DNA of 49,524 bases, taken from contig NZ_JAEKEZ010000002.1 of assembly GCF_016650815.1 (NCBI RefSeq), positions 1 through 49,524 on the forward strand, read 5' to 3'. Every line of letters begins with the position of its first letter. Position 1 is the stretch's first letter. Source of the DNA: Pseudomonas sp. TH31 (GTDB taxonomy: Bacteria; Pseudomonadota; Gammaproteobacteria; Pseudomonadales; Pseudomonadaceae). Under the pieces are notes generated by a model. The model was given only the letters and a program-made list of their open reading frames with translations. It made no database searches and had not been told where the DNA came from. Both the position numbers and the translations under genes were made by a program. Positions 7,774 through 18,850 of this stretch are shown here, piece after piece.

Positions 7774-9057
7774 CTAGATGCCGAACCGATCGCGCAGTGC
7801 GTAGTACGCGGCACCCATGGCGGTGAGCGGGGCCTGGAAGGTCCGGCCGCCGAACATTGGCATATGCGGTAAGGATGCGAAGGCGTCGAAGCGTTCGGCG
7901 TCGCCACGGATCATTTCCGAGATCAGTTTGCCGGCCAGGTGCGAGCAAGTGACGCCGTGGCCGCTGTAGCCTTGCATGTAGTAGGCGTTTTTCTCGATGC
8001 GGCCGAATTGCGGCATGCGCGACATGGTCAGCAGGAAGTTGCCGGTCCAGCGGTAGTCGATCTTCACGTCCTTGAGTTGCGGAAAGGTCTTGAGGATTTT
8101 CGGCTTGATCAGTTGCTCGATGTCGTCCGGTTCGCGGGCGCCGTAGACCACCCCGCCGCCGTACAGCAAGCGGTTATCGGCCGTGAGGCGGTAGTAGTCG
8201 AGCAGGTAGTTGCAGTCTTCGACGCAGTAGTTGTTTTTGATCAGGCTGCGCGCAACCTTCTCGGACAACGGTTCGGTGACGACGATTTGCGAGCCGCAGG
8301 GCATGCTTTTACGGGTTACGCGGTTGTCGAGGTCTTGCGGCAGGTAGGCGTTACCGGCGATCAGCAGGTACTTGGCGCGGACCACGCCTTTGGCGGTGCG
8401 CACGGTGATCGGTTCGCCATAGGTGATTTCCACCGCCGCCGATTGTTCGTAGATCTTGCCGCCCAGGCCGATGATCGCCGAGGCTTCGCCGAGCGCCAGG
8501 TTCAGCGGGTGGATGTGGCCGCCCTGCATGTCGAGCAGGCCGCCGACGTAGTTGTCGCAACCGACTTCACGCTGGATGTCTGCCGCGTCGAGCATTTTCA
8601 GGTTTTTGTTGCCGTAGCGTTCCCAGCTGCTTTTTTGCTCGGCCAGGCCTTTGAGTTGCTTCTTGTTCAGCGCAGCGAAAATGCCGCCGGGCTTGTAGTC
8701 GCACTGGATGTCGTAGTGCTGGATGCGCTGGCGGATGATGTCGGCGCCTTCGAAGATCATGCTGCCTAGGACTTCGGCAGTCTTGTCGCCGTAGCGTTCT
8801 TCGATCACGTCGACGTCGCGGCTGTAGGAATTGACCAGTTGGCCGCCGTTGCGACCGCTGGCGCCGAAACCGACTTTGGCGGCTTCGAGCACGGTGACGC
8901 TGTAGCCGGCTTCGGCAAGGAACAGTGCCGAGGACAAGCCGGTGTAACCGGCGCCGATGATGCAGACGTCACACTCCACCCGTTCTTCAAGCACCGGAAA
9001 GTCGCCGGTGAAGTTACGGGTGGCGGCGTAGTAGCTGTTTACATGCGTTTGTTTCAT
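7774..9057 (-). CDS. puuB: Gamma-glutamylputrescine oxidoreductase
   Basis: 427 aa, a full-length FAD-dependent DAO-family oxidase. The dinucleotide fold is near the N-terminus: CIIGAGYTGLSSALFLAEAG, with Gly35, Gly37 and Gly40, then GASGRNGGQL. The FAD-closing C-terminal motif is YMQGYSGHGVTCSHLAGKLI. In the Puu pathway it oxidises gamma-glutamylputrescine to gamma-glutamyl-aminobutyraldehyde, releasing ammonia and H2O2, in the cytoplasm. It lies 51 bases downstream of puuC and is co-directional, consistent with a puuA-puuC-puuB series. Related Pseudomonas genomes carry several puuB-like paralogues, so exact substrate is inferred. Confidence 0.88.
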   Translation of the reverse strand: MKQTHVNSYYAATRNFTGDFPVLEERVECDVCIIGAGYTGLSSALFLAEAGYSVTVLEAAKVGFGASGRNGGQLVNSYSRDVDVIEERYGDKTAEVLGSMIFEGADIIRQRIQHYDIQCDYKPGGIFAALNKKQLKGLAEQKSSWERYGNKNLKMLDAADIQREVGCDNYVGGLLDMQGGHIHPLNLALGEASAIIGLGGKIYEQSAAVEITYGEPITVRTAKGVVRAKYLLIAGNAYLPQDLDNRVTRKSMPCGSQIVVTEPLSEKVARSLIKNNYCVEDCNYLLDYYRLTADNRLLYGGGVVYGAREPDDIEQLIKPKILKTFPQLKDVKIDYRWTGNFLLTMSRMPQFGRIEKNAYYMQGYSGHGVTCSHLAGKLISEMIRGDAERFDAFASLPHMPMFGGRTFQAPLTAMGAAYYALRDRFGI

Positions 9058-9108
9058 AGGTTTCTCCGATGGCCGCAGGCTCAGCCTGCGACCGCCGTTG
9101 TAGAAGTA

Positions 9109-10598
9109 TTAGAGCTTGATCCAGGTCGCTTTGAGTTCGGTGTATTTGTCGAACGCATGCAGCGATTTGTCCCGACCGTTACCCGACTGCTTGAACCCGC
9201 CGAACGGCGCGGTCATGTCGCCGCCGTCGTACTGGTTGACCCAGACGCTGCCGGCACGCAAGCCGCGAGCGAAGGTGTGAGCCTTGCTCAGGTTGCTGGT
9301 CCAGACACCTGCGGCCAGGCCGAAGATGCTGTCGTTGGCAATCGCCAGCGCTTCTTCCTCGGTGTCGAAGGTGATCAGCGACAGCACCGGGCCGAAGATT
9401 TCTTCCGGGCGATGGTCATGGCGTTGGTCACGCCGTCGAAAATCGCCGGCTCCACGTACAGGCCACCGGTGGCTTCGAGGGTGCGGCTGCCGCCCGCGAT
9501 CAGTTGCGCGCCCTGGTCTTTGCCGATCTGGATGTAACGCAACACGTTGTCCAGTTGACGCTGATCGACCACGGCGCCGACGGTGGTATCCGGATCGAGG
9601 GCGTGCCCTGGTTTCCAGGCTTGCAGCGCGTCCACCAGCAGCGCAATGAACGGCTCGCGAATCGAACGCTCCACCAGCAAACGGGAGCCTGCGGTGCAGA
9701 CTTCGCCCTGGTTGAAAGCAATCGCCCCGGCCGCTGCTTGTGCTGCCGCGCGCAAATCCGGCGCGTCGGCGAACACCACGTTTGGACTCTTCCCCCCAGC
9801 TTCGAGCCAAACGCGTTTCATGTTGCTTTGCCCGGCGTAAATCAGCAGTTGCTTGGCAATCGCGGTCGAGCCGGTGAAGGCCAGCACGTCGACGTCCATG
9901 TGCAACGCCAGCGCCTTGCCGACGGTGTGACCATAGCCCGGCAGGACGTTGAACACGCCTTTCGGGATGCCCGCATCCAGCGCCAGTTGCGCGATACGAA
10001 TCGCGGTCAATGGCGATTTTTCCGAAGGCTTGAGGATGAACGAGTTGCCTGCCGCCAGCGCCGGAGCGAACTTCCAGCTGGCCATGATCAACGGGAAGTT
10101 CCACGGCACGATGGCCGCGACAACGCCGGTGGGTTCACGAGTGATCAAGCCCAACTGGTCGTGCGGAGTGGCCGCGACTTCGTCGTAGATCTTGTCGATG
10201 GCTTCGGCGCTCCAGCGGATCGCGTTGGCGGTCGCCGGGATGTCGATGCCCATGGAGTCGCTGATCGGCTTGCCCATGTCGAGGGTTTCGAGCAGGGCCA
10301 GTTCTTCCTGGTTGGCCAGGATCAGGTCGGCGAAACGGATCAGGATGCGCTTGCGTTCGGCCGGGGCCAATTTGGCCCAGATACCGGACTCGAAGGTTTG
10401 CCGAGCGACGGCGACCGCCGCATTGGCGTCGGCTTCGTCGGTGCTGGCGACATTGGCCAGGAAACGGCCGTCTACCGGGCTGATGCATTCGAAGGTGTCA
10501 CCGCTCAGTGCCGTGCGGTATTGGCCATCGATAAAGGCCCGGCCTTCAATAGTTAAGGACTGGAAGCGTTGTTCCCAGTCGCTGCGAGTGTTTGTCAT
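9109..10598 (-). CDS. puuC: Gamma-glutamyl-aminobutyraldehyde dehydrogenase, one-base frameshift
   Basis: Restored length 496 aa, an NAD(P)-dependent aldehyde dehydrogenase. It shows the N-terminal Rossmann region (VPWNFPLIMASWKFAPALAA), the cofactor motif FTGSTAIAKQL, catalytic Glu in LEAGGKSPN, catalytic Cys301 in GEVCTAGS, and the C-terminal EEIFGPVLS and GGFKQSGNGRD. One base is missing near 9407 (CCGGAAGAA where CCGGGAAGAA fits), splitting the gene at TIAR|EEIFGP. In the pathway it oxidises gamma-glutamyl-aminobutyraldehyde to gamma-glutamyl-GABA. The start at 10598 has only a weak ribosome site. A palindromic element separates it from puuA. Confidence 0.85.
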
Positions 10599-10659
10599 TG
10601 TTGTGACTCGACGCAGAGGAATAAGTGATCGTCTGTTAAAACCTGGAGTGCAATCCCCG

Positions 10660-10742
10660 GTAGGAGCTGCCGAAGGCTGCGATCTTTTGATCTTGACCTT
10701 AAAAAGCAAAGTCAAAAGATCGCAGCCTTCGGCAGCTCCTAC
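10660..10742. repeat. 80-bp palindromic element, copy A
   Basis: The arms GTAGGAGCTGCCGAAGGCTG and its complement at 10723-10742 flank the inner arms GATCTTTTGAtctt / aaaGTCAAAAGATC. The whole would fold into one long hairpin. It sits between puuC and puuA. No coding content. Confidence 0.95.
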
Positions 10743-10760
10743 TGGGTGATTCACTGGCCG

Positions 10761-12137
10761 TTAGACCGTGTGCAAATACCAGTTGTACTCAAGGTCGGAG
10801 ATGGAGTTCTCGAACTCGGCCAGCTCGCTTTCCTTGCACGCCACAAACACGTCGATGTAGAGCGGGTCGATGTATTTGGCCATGACTTCGCTGTCGTCCA
10901 GCTCGCGCAATGCATCGCGCAGGTTGTTCGGCAGGCTCTGCTCGTTCTGCTCGTAGCTGTTGCCTTCGACCGGTGGGCCAGGCTCGATTTTGTTGGTCAG
11001 GCCGTGGTGAATACCGGCCAGGACCGAGGCCATCAACAGGTACGGGTTGGCGTCGGCCCCCGCAACGCGGTGCTCGATGCGCACCGAATCCGCGGAACCT
11101 GTCGGCACACGGACCGCCACCGTACGGTTGTCGATGCCCCAGCTTGGCGAGTTCGGGACATAGAACTGCGCGCCGAAGCGGCGATACGAGTTGACGTTCG
11201 GGCACAGGAACGCCATCTGCGCCGGCAGGGTCTCGAGCACACCGCCGATCGCGTGACGCAGTGCGGCGTTCTGCTCGGGATCCTCGCTGGCAAAGATGTT
11301 GTTGCCTTCTTTGTCGAGAATCGAAATGTGCACGTGCAGACCATTACCCGCCTGGCCCGGATACGGCTTGGCCATGAAGGTGGTGTCCATCTCGTGGTCG
11401 TAGGCGATGTTCTTCACCAGACGCTTGAGCAACACCGCGTAGTCGCAGGCCTTGATCGGGTCAGAGACGTGATGCAGGTTCACTTCGAACTGCGCCGGGG
11501 CGCTTTCCTTGACGATGGCGTCCGCAGGAATGCCCTGCTCTTTCGCGCCTTCGAGGATGTCTTGCAGGCAATCGACGTATTCGTCGAGGTCGTCGATCAG
11601 GTACACCTGGGTCGACATCGGGCGCTTGCCGGAGACCGGCGAGCGTGGCGATTGCGGACGACCGTTCACGTTGTCCTGGTCGATCAGGTAGAACTCGAGT
11701 TCAAAGGCTGCGCAGATCGTCAGGCCCATGTCATCGAACTTGCTCACCACCTGACGCAGCACTTCGCGAGGGTCAGCGAAGAACGGTTGGCCTTCAAGTT
11801 CGTGCATGGTCATTAACAGTTGCGCGGTTGGGCGCTTCTGCCACGGCTCGATGCTGAGGGTATTGGGGATGGGGAAGCAGATTCGGTCTGAGTCGCCGAT
11901 GTCCAGACCCAGGCCGGTGCTTTCCACCGTAGACCCGTTGATGTCCAGAGCAAACAGCGACGCCGGGAGGTTAATGCCTTTTTCGTAAACCTTATGAAGA
12001 CTGGTGCGTTCGATGCGCTTGCCGCGCACCACACCGTTCATATCCGCAATCAGAAGGTCGACGTACAAAACCTCAGGATATTTCTTAAGGAATGCGTTTG
12101 CTTCGTTGAGTTGAACGGCACGCAGAGGGACCGACAT
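10761..12137 (-). CDS. puuA: Gamma-glutamylputrescine synthetase
   Basis: 458 aa, glutamine-synthetase fold. Visible motifs: the N-terminal beta-grasp (YVDLLIADMNGVVRGKRIER), the metal and ATP site NGLHVHISI, the catalytic ESAPAQFEVNLHH, and VRVPTGSADSVRIEHRVAGA with ANPYLLMASVLAGI. It lacks the adenylylation-loop tail of GlnA and belongs to the PuuA/SpuI group that ligates glutamate to putrescine or other polyamines at the cost of ATP. It is divergent from puuD across 280 bases that contain a tandem ATGTTCA motif. Specificity between putrescine, spermidine and diaminopropane cannot be read from sequence. Confidence 0.88.
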   Translation of the reverse strand: MSVPLRAVQLNEANAFLKKYPEVLYVDLLIADMNGVVRGKRIERTSLHKVYEKGINLPASLFALDINGSTVESTGLGLDIGDSDRICFPIPNTLSIEPWQKRPTAQLLMTMHELEGQPFFADPREVLRQVVSKFDDMGLTICAAFELEFYLIDQDNVNGRPQSPRSPVSGKRPMSTQVYLIDDLDEYVDCLQDILEGAKEQGIPADAIVKESAPAQFEVNLHHVSDPIKACDYAVLLKRLVKNIAYDHEMDTTFMAKPYPGQAGNGLHVHISILDKEGNNIFASEDPEQNAALRHAIGGVLETLPAQMAFLCPNVNSYRRFGAQFYVPNSPSWGIDNRTVAVRVPTGSADSVRIEHRVAGADANPYLLMASVLAGIHHGLTNKIEPGPPVEGNSYEQNEQSLPNNLRDALRELDDSEVMAKYIDPLYIDVFVACKESELAEFENSISDLEYNWYLHTV

Positions 12138-12163
12138 GATGCACCTATTAGCTGTTAATTATT

Positions 12164-12181
12164 ATGTTCACTTCATGTTCA
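12164..12181. promoter_or_regulatory. Tandem ATGTTCA repeat in the puuA-puuD divergent region
   Basis: ATGTTCA occurs at 12164-12170 and 12175-12181, an 11-bp step (one helix turn) in the same orientation, 27 bases upstream of puuA. It contains the reverse of TGAACAT, which resembles the AATGAACA core I recall for PuuR sites. Operator role is inference. Confidence 0.4.
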
Positions 12182-12417
12182 CGAGCCCAGTCAATCCGAA
12201 AGACAAAGTGAAGTCAATAGAGAACACTTGGCCTTTCAACCTTTATTTTCGGGCCTTTTATGGGGGCGAGAGTGCCATGAGAGCCTTGCACACCGTGTAA
12301 ATGCTGAGGATCGGACGACCGGCGTTTAGAATTTTTTACATGAGAGTTGTTAATTAAAATCAACAAGGCTAAGCTCCGGAAAAGCTCGTTCAAGTGTGAA
12401 ACTTCGAGGTGATAAAA

Positions 12418-13178
12418 ATGGCATTCAAGCCATTGATCGGCGTTACAGCGTGCGTCAAACAGATTGGCCTGCACCCCTACCACATCAGCGGCGACAAGTA
12501 CTTGCGTGCTGTCAGCGTCGCGGCTCTGGGGCTGCCCGTCGTTATTCCTTCCTTAGGCGAATTGACCGAAATCGAGGACCTGCTTGCGCAGCTCGACGGT
12601 CTGCTGCTGACCGGCTCACCCTCGAATGTGGAACCCTTCCACTATCAAGGCCCCGCCAGCGCACCCGGCACGGATCACGATCCGGCCGGGATGCCACGAC
12701 CCTTCCTTTATTGCGTGCAGCGATTGCCGCCGGCGTGCCGGTACTGGGCATCTGCCGCGGCTTTCAGGAAATGAACGTGGCGTTCGGCGGCAGCCTGCAT
12801 CAGAAGGTCCACGAATTGCCCGGCATGCTCGATCATCGTGAGGCGGACAGTCCGCAGTTGGCGGTGCAGTACGCACCGGCTCATGCGGTCACTGTGCAAC
12901 CGGGCGGTGTGTTCGAAGCGCTGGATTTGCCCAAGGTGTTCCAGGTGAACTCGATTCACAGCCAGGGCATCGACCGACTCGCTCCCGGCCTGCGCGCCGA
13001 AGCTGTCGCGCCGGACGGTTTGATCGAAGCGATCTCGGTGGACCACAGCCCGACCTTCGCCGTCGGTGTGCAATGGCACCCGGAATGGCAGGTGCTTTCG
13101 AATCCTCCCTATTTGAGTATTTTCCAGGCGTTTGGCGACGCGTGCCGGCAACGGGCGGCGCGGCGCAATTCGCGCTGA
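12418..13178 (+). CDS. puuD: Gamma-glutamyl-GABA hydrolase, one-base frameshift
   Basis: Restored length 253 aa, a class I glutamine amidotransferase-like hydrolase. It has PLIGVTACVKQIG at the start, DGLLLTGSPSNVEP, the nucleophile Cys in GVPVLGICRGFQEMNVAFGG, and the His/Glu pair in VGVQWHPEWQ. One base is missing around 12687-12690; the restored text reads DHDPARDATTLPLLRAAI. It releases GABA and glutamate from gamma-glutamyl-GABA, the last Puu step. The start at 12418 has GAGGT 7 bases upstream; a GTG at 12409 overlaps that site. It is divergently transcribed from puuA and ends before a repeat element. Confidence 0.85.
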
Positions 13179-13354
13179 CGTAAAACACCCATTGATCCAT
13201 TTACTGCCCCCGTGGGCCAGGCGGGCGTGCATTTGCGCGCCCGTCCCTCACGACAACAACACACCGCGATAACAACAAGTACTACCAGGCAGCCAGGACG
13301 GCGGCGCCGAATAAGCCCGAACAGTGCGCGCCATCAAGTCATGCGCAACATCCT

Positions 13355-13431
13355 GTAGGAGCTGGCGAAGCCTGCGATCTTTTGATCTTAAAGAGCAAAG
13401 TCAAAAGATCGCAGCCTTCGGCAGCTCCTAC
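13355..13431. repeat. 80-bp palindromic element, copy B
   Basis: Same element as at 10660, with slightly altered left arm (GCTGGCGAAGCCTGC) and central sequence. It occupies the 357-base gap between puuD and spuF. The rest of the gap (13179-13354, 13432-13535) holds no gene; the aminotransferase spuC and a binding-protein gene that often stand here are absent. Confidence 0.95.
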
Positions 13432-13535
13432 AGGGATCGCGTTCCGATTGATTGGCAGCGCAAGGCTCAGGCTTGCAATCAACTATTAAGTCAGGCCGCG
13501 TTGGCCCGACGACTGAAACCTGTTGGGAGTTTCAC

Positions 13536-14678
13536 ATGGCAAATGCCTCCAGCACTTACAGGAAGGCTCTTGAAGGTCACCAGGCACCGAAAAAGGTCCT
13601 GGTGAAAATCGATCGCGTGACCAAGAAGTTCGACGAAACCACCGCCGTGGACGATGTGTCCCTGGAAATTTACCAAGGCGAAATCTTCGCCCTGCTCGGT
13701 GGTTCCGGCTCGGGTAAATCGACCCTGCTGCGCATGCTCGCCGGCTTCGAGCGCCCGACCGAAGGGCGGATTTTGCTCGACGGTGTCGACATCACCGACA
13801 TGCCGCCCTACGAGCGGCCGATCAACATGATGTTCCAGTCCTACGCGCTGTTCCCGCACATGACCGTGGCGCAGAACATCGCCTTCGGCCTGAAGCAGGA
13901 TCGTTTGACCGCCAGCGAAATCGACGCCCGCGTTGAAGAGATGCTGCGCCTGGTGCACATGACCCAATACGCCAAACGCAAACCCCATCAGCTGTCCGGC
14001 GGCCAGCGTCAGCGCGTCGCCCTTGCCCGCTCCCTGGCCAAGCGTCCGAAGCTGTTGTTGCTCGATGAGCCAATGGGCGCGCTGGATAAAAAACTGCGCT
14101 CGCAAATGCAACTGGAACTGGTGCAAATCATCGAGCGGGTCGGCGTGACCTGCGTGATGGTGACCCACGACCAGGAAGAAGCCATGACCATGGCTGAACG
14201 CATCGCCATCATGCACCTGGGCTGGATCGCCCAGATCGGCAGCCCGGTGGACATCTACGAAGCGCCGGTCAGTCGCATGGTCTGCGAATTCATCGGCAAC
14301 GTGAACGCCTTCGACGGCACCGTCGTCGACGATCAGGAGGGTCACGCGCTTATCCACAGCCCGGACCTGGAACAGAAGATCTACGTCGGTCACGGCGTCA
14401 GCACCTCGGTGCAGGACAAATCGGTCACCTACGCCATCCGCCCGGAAAAAATGCTGGTCAGTACCCTCAAGCCCGAGCAGCGCTACAACTGGTCCCAAGG
14501 CAAAGTGCATGATATCGCCTACCTCGGCGGCCACTCGGTGTTCTACGTCGAATTGCCTGGCGGCAAGATCGTCCAGTCGTTCATGGCCAACGCCGAACGC
14601 CGGGGCGCACGTCCGACCTGGGACGACCTGGTTTACGTGTGGTGGGAAGACGACAGCGGCGTGGTACTGCGCTCATGA
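13536..14678 (+). CDS. spuF: Polyamine ABC transporter ATP-binding protein
   Basis: 380 aa. ABC ATPase with Walker A GGSGSGKST at residues 55-63, Q-loop MMFQSYALFPHMTV, signature LSGGQRQRVALARSLA, Walker B LLLLDEPMGALDKKL and H-loop MVTHDQEEAMTMA. A C-terminal TOBE regulatory domain follows (IRPEKMLVSTL, then WWEDDSGVVLRS). It energises import of putrescine/spermidine through SpuG-SpuH at the inner membrane. Its stop overlaps the spuG start (ATGA), so the genes are translationally coupled. The start at 13536 is preceded by GGGAG. Confidence 0.92.
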   Translation: MANASSTYRKALEGHQAPKKVLVKIDRVTKKFDETTAVDDVSLEIYQGEIFALLGGSGSGKSTLLRMLAGFERPTEGRILLDGVDITDMPPYERPINMMFQSYALFPHMTVAQNIAFGLKQDRLTASEIDARVEEMLRLVHMTQYAKRKPHQLSGGQRQRVALARSLAKRPKLLLLDEPMGALDKKLRSQMQLELVQIIERVGVTCVMVTHDQEEAMTMAERIAIMHLGWIAQIGSPVDIYEAPVSRMVCEFIGNVNAFDGTVVDDQEGHALIHSPDLEQKIYVGHGVSTSVQDKSVTYAIRPEKMLVSTLKPEQRYNWSQGKVHDIAYLGGHSVFYVELPGGKIVQSFMANAERRGARPTWDDLVYVWWEDDSGVVLRS

Positions 14679-15589
14679 AAACCTTCAATCAGCAATTCCT
14701 GAGGCTGGTCCCCAGCGGGCGCAAAATGGTGATCGGTATTCCGTTCATCTGGCTGTTCCTGTTTTTCATGTTGCCGTTCTTCCTGGTCATGAAGATCAGC
14801 TTCTCGGAAGCGGCGCTGGCGATTCCGCCGTACACCGAGATCTACAACTTCGTCGACCAGAAACTGCAAGTGCTGCTGAACCTGGGCAACTACGCGCTGC
14901 TGACCCAGGATGAGTTGTACATCTCGGCGTACCTGGGCTCGTTGAAGGTCGCGTTTTTCAGCACGGTAATGTGCCTGGTGATCGGTTTCCCGATGGCCTA
15001 CGCGATTACCAAAGCAAGCAAGGAAGCGCAAAACGTCCTGATGCTGCTGATCATGATGCCGACCTGGACCGCGATCCTGATCCGCGTTTATGCGTGGATG
15101 GGCATCCTCAGCAACAACGGTTTGCTCAACGCATTCTTGATGTGGACCGGGCTGACATCGGCGCCGATCGAGGTTCTCAACACCAACACCGCCGTTTATA
15201 TCGGCGTGGTGTATGCGTACCTGCCGTTCATGATCCTGCCGCTGTACGCCAACCTGGTGAAGCACGATCAAAGCCTGTTGGAAGCCGCGTCGGACCTGGG
15301 TTCGAGCAACTTCAACAACTTCTGGAAAATCACCGTGCCGCTGGCCAAGAACGGCATCATCGCCGGTTGCATGCTGGTGTTCATTCCGGTGGTCGGTGAG
15401 TTCGTGATTCCGGAACTGCTGGGCGGCCCGGAAACCCTGATGATCGGCCGTGTGCTGTGGCAAGAGTTCTTCAACAACCGCGACTGGCCGGTGGCCTCTG
15501 CCCTGGCAGTGGTGATGCTGTTGATCCTGATTGTGCCGATTCTGCTGTTTAACCGCAGCCAGGCCAAAGAGATGGAGGCACGGGGATGA
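14675..15589 (+). CDS. spuG: Polyamine ABC transporter permease (PotH type)
   Basis: 304 aa, about six membrane helices. The first spans residues about 20-40 (IGIPFIWLFLFFMLPFFLVM). The cytoplasmic EAA loop that contacts the ATPase is EAASDLGSSNFNNFWKITVPL. It forms the channel with SpuH. It overlaps spuF by four bases at its start and spuH by four at its end, a tight operon. Confidence 0.92.
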   Translation: MKTFNQQFLRLVPSGRKMVIGIPFIWLFLFFMLPFFLVMKISFSEAALAIPPYTEIYNFVDQKLQVLLNLGNYALLTQDELYISAYLGSLKVAFFSTVMCLVIGFPMAYAITKASKEAQNVLMLLIMMPTWTAILIRVYAWMGILSNNGLLNAFLMWTGLTSAPIEVLNTNTAVYIGVVYAYLPFMILPLYANLVKHDQSLLEAASDLGSSNFNNFWKITVPLAKNGIIAGCMLVFIPVVGEFVIPELLGGPETLMIGRVLWQEFFNNRDWPVASALAVVMLLILIVPILLFNRSQAKEMEARG

Positions 15590-16470
15590 AACGCTTCGGA
15601 TTTTCAAAGTTCATGCTGATTTTCGGCCTGTCGTTTATCTACCTGCCGATGCTGATTCTGGTGATCTACTCGTTCAACGCCTCGAAACTGGTGACGGTGT
15701 GGGGCGGCTGGTCGGTGAAGTGGTACGTCGGCTTGCTCGACAACACCCAACTGATGGGCTCGGTGATGCGCTCGCTGGAAATCGCCTGCTACACCGCGAT
15801 TGCAGCGGTGGCGTTGGGGACGTTGGCGGCGTTTGTGCTGACGCGCGTGACGCGCTTCAAGGGTCGCACGCTGTTCGGTGGCCTGGTGACGGCGCCATTG
15901 GTGATGCCGGAAGTGATCACGGGGCTGTCGTTGTTGCTGCTGTTCGTGGCGATGGCGCAACTGCTCGGCTGGCCGAAGGAACGTGGCCTGGTGACGATCT
16001 GGATCGCTCACACCACATTCTGTGCGGCGTATGTGGCAGTGGTGGTGTCGGCGCGCTTACGTGAGCTGGACCTGTCCATTGAAGAAGCCGCCATGGACCT
16101 CGGTGCGCGGCCGTTGAAGGTGTTCTTCCTGATCACCATTCCGATGATCGCGCCCTCATTGGCGGCCGGCGGCATGATGTCGTTTGCCTTGTCGCTCGAT
16201 GACCTGGTGTTGGCGAGCTTCGTATCCGGGCCTGGTTCCACCACCCTGCCGATGGAAGTGTTCTCGGCGGTGCGCCTGGGTGTGAAACCTGAGATCAACG
16301 CCGTGGCCAGCCTGATTTTGCTGGCGGTGTCGATTGTCACGTTTATGGTCTGGTACTTCAGCCGCCGGGCCGAAGCCACCCGTAAACGGGCGATCCAGGA
16401 GGCGATGGACCAGACGGCCAGCGAGTCCTGGCAGCAACCTGAAAAACGACTGGCTGGAGCCACCACGTAA
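15586..16470 (+). CDS. spuH: Polyamine ABC transporter permease (PotI type)
   Basis: 294 aa with about six membrane helices (first LIFGLSFIYLPMLILVIYSF). The EAA loop is EEAAMDLGARPLKVFFLITI, followed by PMIAPSLAAGGMMSFALS. It is the second channel subunit of the polyamine importer. The C-terminal tail is charged and cytoplasmic (SRRAEATRKRAIQEAMDQ). A palindromic element begins two bases after the stop. Confidence 0.92.
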   Translation: MKRFGFSKFMLIFGLSFIYLPMLILVIYSFNASKLVTVWGGWSVKWYVGLLDNTQLMGSVMRSLEIACYTAIAAVALGTLAAFVLTRVTRFKGRTLFGGLVTAPLVMPEVITGLSLLLLFVAMAQLLGWPKERGLVTIWIAHTTFCAAYVAVVVSARLRELDLSIEEAAMDLGARPLKVFFLITIPMIAPSLAAGGMMSFALSLDDLVLASFVSGPGSTTLPMEVFSAVRLGVKPEINAVASLILLAVSIVTFMVWYFSRRAEATRKRAIQEAMDQTASESWQQPEKRLAGATT

Positions 16471-16471
16471 T

Positions 16472-16556
16472 GTAGGAGCTGCCGCAGGCTGCGATCTTTT
16501 GATCTTGATTCTAAAAATCAAAAGATCGCAGCCTCGTTTTACTCGACAGCTCCTAC
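16472..16556. repeat. 80-bp palindromic element, copy C
   Basis: Left arm TGTAGGAGCTGCCGCAGGCT, inner arms GATCTTTTGATCTT / AATCAAAAGATC, and right arm ending GACAGCTCCTACA. The right arm carries an extra segment (TCGTTTTACTC) that breaks the stem, unlike copies A and B. It lies between spuH and the binding-protein gene. Confidence 0.9.
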
Positions 16557-16623
16557 AGGGAAATTGGCCTCCTCCTTCGCCAAACGGTTTTATGTTGATT
16601 GCAATTTTGCTTTGCGTACCTGA

Positions 16624-17743
<1,120 letters not shown>

Positions 17744-17754
17744 CCCGCATTCCC

Positions 17755-18738
17755 CTGTAGGAGCAAAGCTTGCTCGCGATGGCGGCGGCACATCAAGCAT
17801 CCATGTGACTGACCCACCGCTTTCGCGAGCAAGCTTTGCTCCTACAGGGGTGATGTATCCACCACTGATCAAATGTGGGAGCGGGCTTGCTCGCGAAGAC
17901 GGCGGCACATCAAACATCCATGTGACTGACCCACCGCTTTCGCGAGCAAGCTTTGCTCCTACAGGGGTGATGTATCCACCACCGATCAAATGTGGGAGCG
18001 GGCTTGCTCGCGAAGACGGCGGCACATCAAACATCCATGTGACTGACCCACCGCTTTCGCGAGCAAGCTTTGCTCCTACAGGGGTGATGTATCCACCACC
18101 GATCAAATGTGGGAGCGGGCTTGCTCGCGAAGACGGCGGCACATCAAACATCCATGTGACTGACCCACCGCTTTCGCGAGCAAGCTTTGCTCCTACAGGG
18201 GTGATGTATCCACCACCGATCAAATGTGGGAGCGGGCTTGCTCGCGAAGACGGCGGCACATCAAACATCCATGTGACTGACCCACCGCTTTCGCGAGCAA
18301 GCTTTGCTCCTACAGGGGTGATGTATCCACCACCGATCAAATGTGGGAGCGGGCTTGCTCGCGAAGACGGCGGCACATCAAGCATCCATGTGACTGACCC
18401 ACCGCTTTCGCGAGCAAGCTTTGCTCCTACAGGGGTGATGTATCCACTACCGATCAAATGTGGGAGCGGGCTTGCTCGCGAAGACGGCGGCACATCAAAC
18501 ATCAATGTGACTGACCCACCGCTTTCGCGAGCAAGCTTTGCTCCTACAGGGGTGATGTATCCACCACTGATCAAATGTGGGAGCGGGCTTGCTCGCGAAG
18601 ACGGCGGCACATCAAGCATCCATGTGACTGACCCACCGCTTTCGCGAGCAAGCCCGCTCCCACAATGGTCTGTGGTGGAACGCAGATAGGTGAGCGACGT
18701 AAATCCCCTGTGGGAGCGAGCCTGCTCGCGATGAGGCC
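17755..18738. repeat. Long REP/BIME array, eight 117-bp units
   Basis: TTTCGCGAGCAAGC recurs at 17821, 17938, 18055, 18172, 18289, 18406, 18523 and 18640, an exact 117-bp period, with partial units at both ends. Each unit has two REPs in opposite orientation separated by constant spacers (GGTGATGTATCCACCACCGA and CGGCGGCACATCAAACATCC). Units are nearly identical. Because 117 is a multiple of three, long frames stay open on both strands; these are not genes. Confidence 0.97.
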
Positions 18739-18850
18739 ATCACATTCAACATAGATATCCGCTTTCCCTCTTCCGTTCATGCAGCGCCTTACCACCGCTG
18801 CACTTCCTGCGAACGGCCTCACCTGGCTTCCTCGGTCAAGGTGAATTTCA

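Noticed and set aside
7329..7872. Overlapping open frames in the first repeat array
   Set aside because: They translate REP units; the protein repeats only mirror the DNA repeats.
7939..9537. Plus-strand open frames of 232-276 codons
   Set aside because: Antisense shadows of puuB and puuC with low-complexity Val/Ala/Asp composition.
11800..12100. Small open frames inside puuA
   Set aside because: Shadow frames of a clear glutamine-synthetase gene.
17755..18738. CRISPR array
   Set aside because: Spacers are identical between units and repeats are inverted REP doublets; no cas gene is present.
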